A stretch of 64,000 nt of DNA from Auanema rhodensis (taxonomy: Eukaryota; Nematoda; Chromadorea; Rhabditida; Rhabditidae): the NCBI GenBank assembly GCA_964057225.1, contig OZ059900.1, forward strand, positions 816,501-880,500, in the 5' to 3' direction. The notes below the pieces were generated by a model. The model saw only the letters and a list, made by a program, of their open reading frames with translations. It was not told where the DNA came from and ran no database searches. This document shows, piece after piece, positions 13,701-26,241 of this stretch. Made by a program: the position numbers and the translations under genes. Numbering within the stretch: the first letter of the stretch is position 1; each line of letters opens with the position of its first letter.

Positions 13701-15251
13701 GTAATACTCGTAAATTTCGATCATATCCGTTAAGATTCGAGAATCAAACACACAATACACGAAATAAGTTTATTTTTACGAGTTTGCACTGATATTTATT
13801 CATTTTGATCAAAAAAGGTCGAAAATAGAAAGAATTTTTGAATTTTCCGAGTTTTGAGTCAAATTTGGCTAAATCGCTCATATATATGATCAAAAGCATA
13901 GTTCTATTGTCTATAACAACAAAAGTCTTTAATTAAACGCTAGTGATGTTTTAATACTGAATTTTGCTCAAATAGCATTACTACACTAAGTATGGTCGTT
14001 TTTATGCCTTTAACACCATATACTCACCGATTTTTGGTACAAAATCTGTAATACTTGTAAATTTTGATCATATTCGTTAAGATTCGAAAATCAAACACAC
14101 AATACACGAAATAAGTTTATTTTTACAAGTTTGCACTGATATTTATTCATTTTGATCAAAAAAGGTCGAAACTAGAAAGAATTTTTGAAATTTCCGAGTT
14201 TTGAGTCTAATTTGGCTAAATCGCTCATATATATGATCAGAAGCATAGGTGTATTGTCTATGACAACAAAAGTCATTAATTAAACACTAATGATGTTTAA
14301 ATCACTAAATTTCGCTCTAATAGCATTACTACACTAAGTATGGTCGTTTTTATGAATTTAACACCATATACTCACCGATTTTTGGTACAAAATCTGTAAT
14401 ACTCGTAAATTTTGATCATATTCGTTAAGATTTGAGAATCAAACACACAATACACAATATCAGTCTATTTTTATGAGCTTGCACTGATATATATTCATTT
14501 TGATCAAAAAAGGTCGAAAATAGAAAGAATTTTTGAAATTTCCGAGTTTTGAGTCCAATTTGGCTAAATCGCTCATATATATGATCAAAAGCATAGTTCT
14601 ATTGTCTAAAACAACAAAAGTCTTTAATTAAACGCTAGTGATGTTTTAATACTGAATTTTGCTCAAATAGCATTACTACACTAAGTATGGTCGTTTTTAT
14701 GCCTTTAACACCATATACTCACCGATTTTTGGTACAAAATCTGTAATACTTGTAAATTTTGATCATATTCGTTAAGATTCGAAAATCAAACACACAATAC
14801 ACGAAATAAGTTTATTTTTACAAGTTTGCACTGATATTTATTCATTTTGATCAAAAAAGGTCGAAACTAGAAAGAATTTTTGAAATTTCCGAGTTTTGAG
14901 TCTAATTTGGCTAAATCGCTCATATATATGATCAAAAGCATAGTTTCACTGTCTATGATAACAAAAGTCTTCAAATATACACTAGTAATGATTAAATCAC
15001 TGAATTTCACTCAAATAGCATTACTACACTAAGTATGGTCGTTTTTATGCCTTTAACACCATATACTCACCGATTTTTGGTACAAAATCTGTAATACTTG
15101 TAAATTTTGATCATATTCGTTAAGATTTGAGAATCAAACACATAATACACGAAATAAGTAATTTTTTACAAGTTTGCACTGATATTTATTCATTTTGATC
15201 AAAAAAGGTCGAAAATAGAAAGAATTTTTGAAATTTCCGGGTTTTGAGTCC
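13701..15251. repeat. e/d-type dimers, 695 bp apart
   Basis: Two dimers share the private change tcgaaactag (14,167 and 14,862, 695 bp apart) and e-type V2 modules (agttctattg). The first is followed by a d-type module, the second by a b-type module. One copy near 15,155 has aagtaattttttacaag, not seen elsewhere. gaatttaac near 14,354 and gtctaaaacaac near 14,605 are further one-off or rare changes. Confidence 0.78.
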
Positions 15252-18087
15252 AATTTGGCTAAATCGCTCATATATATGATCAAAAGCATAGTTCTATTGT
15301 CTATAACAACAAAAGTCTTTAATTAAACGCTAGTGATGTTTTAATACTGAATTTTGCTCAAATAGCATTACTACACTAAGTATGGTCGTTTTTATGCCTT
15401 TAACACCATATACTCACCGATTTTTGGTACAAAATCTGTAATACTTGTAAATTTTGATCATATTCGTTAAGATTCGAAAATCAAACACACAATACACGAA
15501 ATAAGTTTATTTTTACAAGTTTGCACTGATATTTATTCATTTTGATCAAAAAAGGTCGAAAATAGAAAGAATTTTTGAAATTTCCGAGTTTTGAGTCTAA
15601 TTTGGCTAAATCGCTCATATATATGATCAGAAGCATAGGTGTATTGTCTATGACAACAAAAGTCATTAATTAAACACTAATGATGTTTAAATCACTAAAT
15701 TTCACTCTAATAGCATTACTACACTAAGTATGGTCGTTTTTATGACTTTAACACCATATACTCACCGATTTTTGGTACAAAATCTGTAATACTCGTAAAT
15801 TTTGATCATATTCGTTAAGATTTGAGAATCAAACACACAATACACAATATCAGTCTATTTTTATGAGCTTGCACTGATATATATTCATTTTGATCAAAAA
15901 GGTCGAAAATAGAAAGAATTTTTGAAATTTCCGAGTTTTGAGTCCAATTTGGCTAAATCGCTCATATATATGATCAAAAGCATAGTTCTATTGTCTATAA
16001 CAACAAAAGTCTTTAATTAAACGCTAGTGATGTTTTAATACTGAATTTTGCTCAAATAGCATTACTACACTAAGTATGGTCGTTTTTATGCCTTTAACAC
16101 CATATACTCACCGATTTTTGGTACAAAATCTGTAATACTTGTAAATTTTGATCATATTCGTTAAGATTCGAAAATCAAACACACAATACACGAAATAAGT
16201 TTATTTTTACAAGTTTGCACTGATATTTATTCATTTTGATCAAAAAAGGTCGAAAATAGAAAGAATTTTTGAAATTTCCGAGTTTTGAGTCTAATTTGGC
16301 TAAATCGCTCATATATATGATCAGAAGCATAGGTGTATTGTCTATGACAACAAAAGTCATTAATTAAACACTAATGATGTTTAAATCACTAAATTTCGCT
16401 CTAATAGCATTACTACACTAAGTATGGTCGTTTTTATGACTTTAACACCATATACTCACCGATTTTTGGTACAAAATCTGTAATACTCGTAAATTTTGAT
16501 CATATTCGTTAAGATTTGAGAATCAAACACACAATATCAGTCTATTTTTATGAGCTTGCACTGATATTTATTCATTTTGATCAAAAAAGGTCGAAAATAG
16601 AAAGAATTTTTGAAATTTCCGAGTTTTGAGTCTAATTTGGCTAAATCGCTCATTTATATGATCAAAAGCATAGTTTTATTGTCTATGACAACAAAAGTCA
16701 TCAATTAAACGCTAGTGATGTTTAAATACTGAATTTCGCTCAAATAGCATTACTACACTAAGTATGGTCGTTTTTATGCCTTTAACACCATATACTCACC
16801 GATTTTTGGTACAAAATCTGTAATACTCGTAAATTTTGATCATATTCGTTCAGATTTGAGAATCAAACATACAATACACAAAATGAGTCTATTTTTATGA
16901 GCTTGCACTGATATATATTCATTTTGATCAAAAAAGGTCGAAAATAGAAAGAATTTTTGAAATTTCCGAGTTTTGAGTCTAATTTGGCTAAATCGCTCAT
17001 TTATATGATCAGAAGCATAGTTTTATTGTCTATGACAACAAAAGTCATCAATTAAACGCTAGTGATGTTTAAATACTGATTTTCGCTCAAATAGCATTAC
17101 TACACTAAGTATGGTCGTTTTTATGCCTTTAACACCATACACTCACCGATTTTTGGTACAAAATCTGTAATGCTTGTAAATTTTGATCATATTCGTTAAG
17201 ATTCGAGAATCAAACACATAATACACGAAATAAGTCTAGTTTTATGAGTTTGCACTGATATTTATTCATTTTGATCAAAAAAGGTCGAAAATAGAAAGAA
17301 TTTTTGAATTTTCCGAGTTTTGAGTCCAATTGGGCTAAATCGCTCATATATATGATCAAAAGCATAGTTTTACTGTCTATGATAACAAAAGTCTTCAAAT
17401 ATACACTAATAATGTGTAAATCACTGAATTTCACTCAAATAGCATTACTACACTAAGTATGGTCGTTTTTATGACTTTAACACCATATACTCACCGATTT
17501 TTACGACTCAAATAGCATTACTACACTAAGTATGGTCGTTTTTATGCCTTTAACACCATATACTCACCGATTTTTGGTACAAAATCTGTAATACTTGTAA
17601 ATTTTGATCATATTCGTTAAGATTCGAGAATCAAACACATAATACACGAAATAAGTCTATTTTTATGAGTTTGCACTGATATTTATTCATTTTGATCAAA
17701 AAAGGTCGAAAATAGAAAGAATTTTTGAAATTTCCGAGTTTTGAGTCTAATTTGGCTAAATCGCTCATATATATGATCAGAAGCATAGTTTTATTGTCTA
17801 TGACAACAAAAATCATCAACTAAACGCTAGTGATGTTTAAATACTGATTTTCGCTCAAATAGCATTACTACACTAAGTATGGTCGTTTTTATGCCTTTAA
17901 CACCATATACTCACCGATTTTTGGTACAAAATCTGTAATACTCGTAAATTTTGATCATATTCGTTAAGATTTGAGAATCAAACATACAATACAAAAAATC
18001 AGTCTATTTTTATGAGCTTGCACTGATATATATTCATTTTGATCAAAAAAGGTCGAAAATAGAAAGAATTTTTGAAATTTCCGAGTT
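15252..18087. repeat. Relative of 1,709-4,460, carrying a 73-bp insertion
   Basis: This stretch matches 1,709-4,460 at an offset of 13,543, rising to 13,616 after the insertion at 17,433-17,505. It includes the 694-bp e/d dimer pair (15,481 and 16,175) and the 8-mer features: the 7-bp shortening, aaaatgagtc and gtaatgcttg. It also forms a tandem pair with the next segment (offset 2,497; 2,424 without the insertion). The two share accatacactcaccg (17,143 and 19,630), absent from the copies at 1-4,478, so these two are closest relatives. Confidence 0.85.
17433..17578. repeat. Aberrant 73-bp partial monomer duplication
   Basis: Conserved block 1 occurs twice in quick succession: actcaaatagcattac begins at 17,433 and again at 17,506. 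The first, truncated copy ends at accgattttt (17,502) and is joined through acg to the second. The first copy has gacttt, the form associated with d-type monomers, while the second has the expected gccttt, so the inserted piece is not a simple copy of its neighbour. This is the only break in monomer phase of this size that I found in the window. Confidence 0.9.
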
Positions 18088-20510
18088 TTGAGTCTAATTT
18101 GGCTAAATCGCTCATATATATGATCAGAAGCATAGGTGTATTGTCTATGACAACAAAAGTCATTAATTAAACACTAATGATGTTTAAATCACTAAATTTC
18201 GCTCTAATAGCATTACTACACTAAGTATGGTCGTTTTTATGACTTTAACACCATATACTCACCGATTTTTGGTACAAAATCTGTAATACTCGTAAATTTT
18301 GATCATATTCGTTAAGATTTGAGAATCAAACACACAATACACAATATCAGTCTATTTTTATGAGCTTGCACTGATATATATTCATTTTGATCAAAAAGGT
18401 CGAAAATAGAAAGAATTTTTGAAATTTCCGAGTTTTGAGTCCAATTTGGCTAAATCGCTCATATATATGATCAAAAGCATAGTTCTATTGTCTATAACAA
18501 CAAAAGTCTTTAATTAAACGCTAGTGATGTTTTAATACTGAATTTTGCTCAAATAGCATTACTACACTAAGTATGGTCGTTTTTATGCCTTTAACACCAT
18601 ATACTCACCGATTTTTGGTACAAAATCTGTAATACTTGTAAATTTTGATCATATTCGTTAAGATTCGAAAATCAAACACACAATACACGAAATAAGTTTA
18701 TTTTTACAAGTTTGCACTGATATTTATTCATTTTGATCAAAAAAGGTCGAAAATAGAAAGAATTTTTGAAATTTCCGAGTTTTGAGTCTAATTTGGCTAA
18801 ATCGCTCATATATATGATCAGAAGCATAGGTGTATTGTCTATGACAACAAAAGTCATTAATTAAACACTAATGATGTTTAAATCACTAAATTTCGCTCTA
18901 ATAGCATTACTACACTAAGTATGGTCGTTTTTATGACTTTAACACCATATACTCACCGATTTTTGGTACAAAATCTGTAATACTCGTAAATTTTGATCAT
19001 ATTCGTTAAGATTTGAGAATCAAACACACAATATCAGTCTATTTTTATGAGCTTGCACTGATATTTATTCATTTTGATCAAAAAAGGTCGAAAATAGAAA
19101 GAATTTTTGAAATTTCCGAGTTTTGAGTCTAATTTGGCTAAATCGCTCATTTATATGATCAAAAGCATAGTTTTATTGTCTATGACAACAAAAGTCATCA
19201 ATTAAACGCTAGTGATGTTTAAATACTGAATTTCGCTCAAATAGCATTACTACACTAAGTATGGTCGTTTTTATGCCTTTAACACCATATACTCACCGAT
19301 TTTTGGTACAAAATCTGTAATACTCGTAAATTTTGATCATATTCGTTCAGATTTGAGAATCAAACATACAATACACAAAATGAGTCTATTTTTATGAGCT
19401 TGCACTGATATATATTCATTTTGATCAAAAAAGGTCGAAAATAGAAAGAATTTTTGAAATTTCCGAGTTTTGAGTCTAATTTGGCTAAATCGCTCATTTA
19501 TATGATCAGAAGCATAGTTTTATTGTCTATGACAACAAAAGTCATCAATTAAACGCTAGTGATGTTTAAATACTGATTTTCGCTCAAATAGCATTACTAC
19601 ACTAAGTATGGTCGTTTTTATGCCTTTAACACCATACACTCACCGATTTTTGGTACAAAATCTGTAATGCTTGTAAATTTTGATCATATTCGTTAAGATT
19701 CGAGAATCAAACACATAATACACGAAATAAGTCTAGTTTTATGAGTTTGCACTGATATTTATTCATTTTGATCAAAAAAGGTCGAAAATAGAAAGAATTT
19801 TTGAATTTTCCGAGTTTTGAGTCCAATTGGGCTAAATCGCTCATATATATGATCAAAAGCATAGTTTTACTGTCTATGATAACAAAAGTCTTCAAATATA
19901 CACTAATAATGTGTAAATCACTGAATTTCACTCAAATAGCATTACTACACTAAGTATGGTCGTTTTTATGCCTTTAACACCATATACTCACCGATTTTTG
20001 GTACAAAATCTGTAATACTTGTAAATTTTGATCATATTCGTTAAGATTCGAGAATCAAACACATAATACACGAAATAAGTCTATTTTTATGAGTTTGCAC
20101 TGATATTTATTCATTTTGATCAAAAAAGGTCGAAAATAGAAAGAATTTTTGAAATTTCCGAGTTTTGAGTCTAATTTGGCTAAATCGCTCATATATATGA
20201 TCAGAAGCATAGTTTTATTGTCTATGACAACAAAAATCATCAACTAAACGCTAGTGATGTTTAAATACTGATTTTCGCTCAAATAGCATTACTACACTAA
20301 GTATGGTCGTTTTTATGCCTTTAACACCATATACTCACCGATTTTTGGTACAAAATCTGTAATACTCGTAAATTTTGATCATATTCGTTAAGATTTGAGA
20401 ATCAAACATACAATACAAAAAATCAGTCTATTTTTATGAGCTTGCACTGATATATATTCATTTTGATCAAAAAAGGTCGAAAATAGAAAGAATTTTTGAA
20501 ATTTCCGAGT
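18088..20510. repeat. Tandem sister of 15,591-18,087, without the insertion
   Basis: Seven monomers matching the preceding segment at offset 2,497 up to about 17,433 and 2,424 afterwards. Relative to 2,000-4,460 the offset is a constant 16,040. Module order is d, A-like, e, fourth-form V1, d, shortened A-like, then the A and B monomers of the 8-mer. The match with the left-hand copies ends near 20,500, where the V2 module here becomes b-type. Confidence 0.85.
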
Positions 20511-20855
20511 TTTGAGTCTAATTTGGCTAAATCGCTCATATATATGATCAAAAGCATAGTTTTACTGTCTATGATAACAAAAGTCTTCAAATATACACTA
20601 ATAATGTGTAAATCACTGAATTTCACTCAAATAGCTTTACTACACTAAGTATGGTCGTTTTTATGCCTTTAACACCATATACTCACCGATTTTTGGTACA
20701 AAATCTGTAATACTTGTAAATTTTGATCATATTTGTTAAGATTCGAGAATCAAACACATAATACACGAAATAAGTCTATTTTTACAAGTTTGCACTGATA
20801 TTTATTCATTTTGATCAAAAAAGGTCGAAAATAGAAAGAATTTTTGAAATTTCCG
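20511..20855. repeat. Single bridging monomer
   Basis: One monomer with b-type V2 (aatgtgtaaatcac, atagctttactac) and a B-type V1. It joins the 8-mer relative to the segment shared with 4,468-5,734. It has no counterpart at the equivalent point of the left-hand locus, where the two parts abut at about 4,478. Confidence 0.7.
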
Positions 20856-22122
20856 AGTTTTGAGTCCAATTTGGCTAAATCGCTCATATATAAGATCAAA
20901 AGCATAGTTTTATTGTCTATAACAACAAAAGTCATCAATTAAACGCTAGTGATGTTTAAATACTGAATTTCGCTCAAATAGCATTACTATACTAAGTATG
21001 GTCGTTTTTATGCCTTTAACACCATATACTCACCGATTTTTTGTACAAAATCTGTAATACTCGTAAATTTTGATCATATTCGTTAAGATTCGAAAATCAA
21101 ACACACAATACACGAAATAAGTTTATTTTTACAAGTTTGCACTGATATTTATTCATTTTGATCAAAAAAGGCCGAAAATAGAAAGAATTTTTGAAATTTC
21201 CGAGTTTTGAGTCTAATTTGGCTAAATCGCTCATATATATGATCAGAAGCATAGGTGTATTGTCTATGACAACAAAAGTCATTAATTAAACACTAATGAT
21301 GTTTAAATCACTAAATTTCGCTCTAATAGCATTACTACACTAAGTATGGTCGTTTTTATGACTTTAACACCATATACTCACCGATTTTTGGTACAAAATC
21401 TGTAATACTCGTAAATTTTGATCATATTCGTTAAGATTTGAGAATCAAACACACAATACACAATATCAGTCTATTTTTATGAGCTTGCACTGATATATAT
21501 TCATTTTGATCAAAAAGGTCGAAAATAGAAAGAATTTTTGAAATTTCCGAGTTTTGAGTCCAATTTGGCTAAATCGCTCATATATATGATCAGAAGCATA
21601 GGTGTATTGTCTATGACAACAAAAGTCATTAATTAAACACTAATGATGTTTAAATCACTAAATTTCGCTCTAATAGCATTACTACACTAAGTATGGTCGT
21701 TTTTATGACTTTAACACCATATACTCACCGATGTTTGGTACAAAATCTGTAATACTCGTAAATTTTGATCATATTCGTTAAGATTTGAGAATCAAACACA
21801 CAATACACAATATCAGTCTATTTTTATGAGCTTGCACTGATATTTATTCATTTTGATCAAAAAAGGTCGAAAATAGAAAGAATTTTTGAAATTTCCGAGT
21901 TTTGAGTCTAATTTGGCTAAATCGCTCATTTATATGATCAAAAGCATAGTTTTATTGTCTATGACAACAAAAGTCATCAATTAAACGCTAGTGATGTTTA
22001 AATACTGAATTTCGCTCAAATAGCATTACTACACTAAGTATGGTCGTTTTTATGCCTTTAACACCATATACTCACCGATTTTTGGTACAAAATCTGTAAT
22101 ACTTGTAAATTTTGATCATATT
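20856..22122. repeat. Segment duplicated at 4,468-5,734 (right copy)
   Basis: Constant offset of 16,388 from the left copy, with the same two private changes beside the ggtac site. Differences seen are ctatactaag (near 20,995) and aggccgaaaa (near 21,170). With the preceding 15,252-20,510 this reproduces the left-hand order 1,709-5,734, with one internal tandem duplication and one extra monomer. Confidence 0.85.
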
Positions 22123-22126
22123 CGTT

Positions 22127-23394
22127 AAGATTCGAAAATCAAACACACAATACACGAAATAAGTTTATTTTTACAAGTTTGCACTGATATTTATTCATTT
22201 TGATCAAAAAAGGTCGAAAATAGAAAGAATTTTTGAAATTTCCGAGTTTTGAGTCAAATTTGGCTAAATCGCTCATATATATGATCAGAAGCATAGGTGT
22301 ATTGTCTATGACAACAAAAGTCATTAATTAAACACTAATGATGTTTAAATCACTAAATTTCGCTCTAATAGCATTACTACACTAAGTATGGTCGTTTTTA
22401 TGCCTTTAACACCATATACTCACCGATTTTTGGTACAAAATCTGTAATACTTGTAAATTTTGATCATATTCGTTAAGATTCGAGAATCAAACACGTAATA
22501 CACGAAATAAGTCTATTTTTATGAGTTTGCACTGATATTTATTCATTTTGATCAAAAAAGGTCGAAAATAGAAAGAATTTTTGAAATTTCCGAGTTTTGA
22601 GTCTAATTTGGCTAAATCGCTCATATATATGATCAGAAGCATAGTTTTATTGTCTATGACAACAAAAATCATCAATTAAACGCTAGTGATGTTTAAATAC
22701 TGAATTTCGCTCAAATAGCATTACTACACTAAGTATGGTCGTTTTTATGCCTTTAACACCATATACTCACCGATTTTTGGTACAAAATCTGTAATACTTG
22801 TAAATTTTGATCATATTCGTTAAGATTCGAAAATCAAACACACAATACACGAAATAAGTTTATTTTTACAAGTTTGCACTGATATTTATTCATTTTGATC
22901 AAAAAAGGTCGAAAATAGAAAGAATTTTTGAAATTTCCGAGTTTTGAGTCAAATTTGGCTAAATCGCTCATATATATGATCAGAAGCATAGGTGTATTGT
23001 CTATGACAACAAAAGTCATTAATTAAACACTAATGATGTTTAAATCACTAAATTTCGCTCTAATAGCATTACTACACTAAGTATGGTCGTTTTTATGCCT
23101 TTAACACCATATACTCACCGATTTTTGGTACAAAATCTGTAATACTTGTAAATTTTGATCATATTCGTTAAGATTCGAGAATCAAACACGTAATACACGA
23201 AATAAGTCTATTTTTATGAGTTTGCACTGATATTTATTCATTTTGATCAAAAAAGGTCGAAAATAGAAAGAATTTTTGAAATTTCCGAGTTTTGAGTCTA
23301 ATTTGGCTAAATCGCTCATATATATGATCAGAAGCATAGTTTTATTGTCTATGACAACAAAAATCATCAATTAAACGCTAGTGATGTTTAAATA
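22127..23394. repeat. 695-bp dimer, two tandem copies
   Basis: Positions 22,139 and 22,834, and 22,487 and 23,182, are 695 bp apart. Both copies share gagtcaaatttggc and the private cacgtaatacacg (22,492 and 23,187). The copies part at tgaatttcgctc (22,702) against tgattttcgctc (23,397). Each unit is fourth-form V1 + d, then B + a. Confidence 0.87.
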
Positions 23395-24196
23395 CTGATT
23401 TTCGCTCAAATAGCATTACTACACTAAGTATGGTCGTTTTTATGCCTTTAACACCATATACTCACCGATTTTTGGTACAAAATCTGTAATACTCGTAAAT
23501 TTTGATCATATTCGTTAAGATTTGAGAATCAAACATACAATACAAAAAATCAGTCTATTTTTATGAGCTTGCACTGATATATATTCATTTTGATCAAAAA
23601 AGGTCGAAAATAGAAAGAATTTTTGAAATTTCCGAGTTTTGAGTCTAATTTGGCTAAATCGCTCATATATATGATCAAAAGCATAGTTTTACTGTCTATG
23701 ATAACAAAAGTCTTCAAATATACACTAATAATGATTAAATCACTGAATTTCAGTCAAATAGCATTACTACACTAAGTATGGTCGTTTTTATGCCTTTAAC
23801 ACCATATACTCACCGATTTTTGGTACAAAATCTGTAATACTCGTAAATTTTGATCATATTCGTTAAGATTTGAGAATCAAACATACAATACACAAAATCA
23901 GTCTATTTTTATGAGCTTGCACTGATATATATTCATTTTGATCAAAAAAGGTCGAAAATAGAAAGAATTTTTGAAATTTCCGAGTTTTGAGTCCAATTTG
24001 GCTAAAACGCTCATATATAAGATCAAAAGCATAGTTTTATTGTCTATAACAACAAAAGTCATCAATTAAACGCTAGTGATGTTTAAATACTGAATTTCGC
24101 TCAAATAGCATTACTACACTAAGTATGGTCGTTTTTATGCCTTTAACACCATATACTCACCGATTTTTTGTACAAAATCTGTAATACTCGTAAAAT
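23395..24196. repeat. A+b and A+c monomers
   Basis: About 2.3 monomers. The A+c pairing, with ggctaaaacgctc at about 24,000, is otherwise rare in the window; A is usually followed by a or b. Near 24,170 there is gattttttgtac, which also appears at 4,647, 21,035, 26,942, 27,984 and 32,152. Confidence 0.7.
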
Positions 24197-25755
24197 TTGA
24201 TCATATTCGTTAAGATTTGAGAATCAAACAAACAATACACAAAATCAGTCTATTTTTATGAGTTTGCACTGATATTTATTCATTTTGATCAAAAAAGGTC
24301 GAAAATAGAAAGAATTTTTGAAATTTCCGAGTTTTGAGTCTAATTTGGCTAATTCGCTCATATATATGATCACAAGCATAGTTTTATTGTCTATGACAAC
24401 AAAAATCATCAATTAAACGCTAGTGATGTTTAAATACTGATTTTCGCTCAAATAGCATTACTACACTAAGTATGGTCGTTTTTATGCCTTTAACACCATA
24501 TACTCACCGATTTTTGGTACAAAATCTGTAATACTCGTAAATTTTGATCATATTCGTTAAGATTTGAGAATCAAACATACGATACACAAAATCAGTCTAT
24601 TTTTATGAGCTTGCACTGATATATATTCATTTTGATCAAAAAAGGTCGAAAATAGAAAGAATTTTTGAAATTTCCGAGTTTTGAGTCTAATTTGGCTAAA
24701 TCGCTCATATATATGATAAAAAGCATAGTTTTACTGTCTATGATAACAAAAGTCTTCAAATATACACTAATAATGATTAAATCACTGAATTTCAGTCAAA
24801 TAGCATTACTACACTAAGTATGGTCGTTTTTATGCCTTTAACACCATATACTCACCGATTTTTGGTACAAAATCTGTAATACTTGTAAATTTTGATCATA
24901 TTTGTTAAGATTCGAGAATCAAACACATAATACACGAAATAAGTCTATTTTTACAAGTTTGCACTGATATTTATTCATTTTGATCAAAAAAGGTCGAAAA
25001 TAGAAAGAATTTTTGAAATTTCCGAGTTTTGAGTCCAATTTGGCTAAATCGCTCATATATAAGATCAAAAGCATAGTTTTATTGTCTATAACAACAAAAG
25101 TCATCAATTAAACGCTAGTGATGTTTAAATACTGAATTTCGCTCAAATAGCATTACTACACTAAGTATGGTCGTTTTTATGTTTTTAACACCATATACTC
25201 ACCAATTTTTGGTACAAAATCTGTAATACTTGTAAATTTTGATCATATTTGTTAAGATTCGAGAATCAAACACATAATACACGGAATAAGTCTATTTTTA
25301 CAAGTTTGCACTGATATTTATTCATTTGATCAAAAAAGGTCGAAAATAGAAAGAATTTTTGAAATTTCCGAGTTTTGAGTCCAATTTGGCTAAATCGCTC
25401 ATATATATGATCAGAAGCATAGTTTTATTGTCTATGACAACAAAAATCATCAATTAAACGCTAGTGATGTTTAAATACTGATTTTCGCTCAAATAGCATT
25501 ACTACACTAAGTATGGTCGTTTTTATGCCTTTAACACCATATACTCACCGATTTTTGGTACAAAATCTGTAATACTCGTAAATTTTGATCATATTCGTTA
25601 AGATTTGAGAATCAAACATACAATACAAAAAATCAGTCTATTTTTATGAGCTTGCACTGATATATATTCATTTTGATCAAAAAAGGTCGAAAATAGAAAG
25701 AATTTTTGAAATTTCCGAGTTTTGAGTCTAATTTGGCTAAATCGCTCATATATAT
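24197..25755. repeat. Segment duplicated at 28,365-29,923 (left copy)
   Basis: Constant offset of 4,168 (12 monomers). Shared private changes are caaacaaacaatac, ctaattcgctc with gatcacaagc, catacgatacac, gtttttaacacc with caccaattttt, cacggaataag and the one-base deletion ttcatttgatc (25,323 and 29,491). The copies part at about 25,756, where this one has gatcaaaagcataggtg and the other gataaaaagcatag. Confidence 0.87.
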
Positions 25756-26241
25756 GATCAAAAGCATAGGTGTATTGTCTATGACAACAAAAGTCATTAA
25801 TTAAACACTAATGATGTTTAAATCACTAAATTTCGCTCTAATAGCATTACTACACTAAGTATGGTCGTTTTTATGACTTTAACACCATATACTCACCGAT
25901 TTTTGGTACAAAATCTGTAATACTTGTAAATTTTGATCATATTTGTTAAGATTCGAGAATCAAACACATAATACACGAAATAAGTCTATTTTTACAAGTT
26001 TGCACTGATATTTATTCATTTTGATCAAAAAAGGTCGAAAATAGAAAGAATTTTTGAAATTTCCGAGTTTTGAGTCCAATTTGGCTAAATCGCTCATATA
26101 TATGATCAAAAGCATAGTTTTACTGTCTATGATAACAAAAGTCTTCAAATATACACTAATAATGATTAAATCACTGAATTTCAGTCAAATAGCATTACTA
26201 CACTAAGTATGGTCGTTTTTATGAATTTAACACCATATACT
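25756..26241. repeat. d-type and B+b monomers, copied at 30,965-31,450
   Basis: A chimeric module with gatcaaaagc, as in b or c, joined to gcataggtgtattg, as in d, followed by a B+b monomer and gaatttaacacc near 26,224. The whole stretch recurs 5,209 bp downstream, inside the longer match 24,640-27,312 to 29,849-32,521. Confidence 0.8.

Noticed and set aside
17433-17578. Possible transposon or integration site at the 73-bp disturbance.
   Set aside because: The extra bases are satellite sequence from conserved block 1 plus a 3-base filler. There are no terminal inverted repeats, target-site duplication or foreign sequence.
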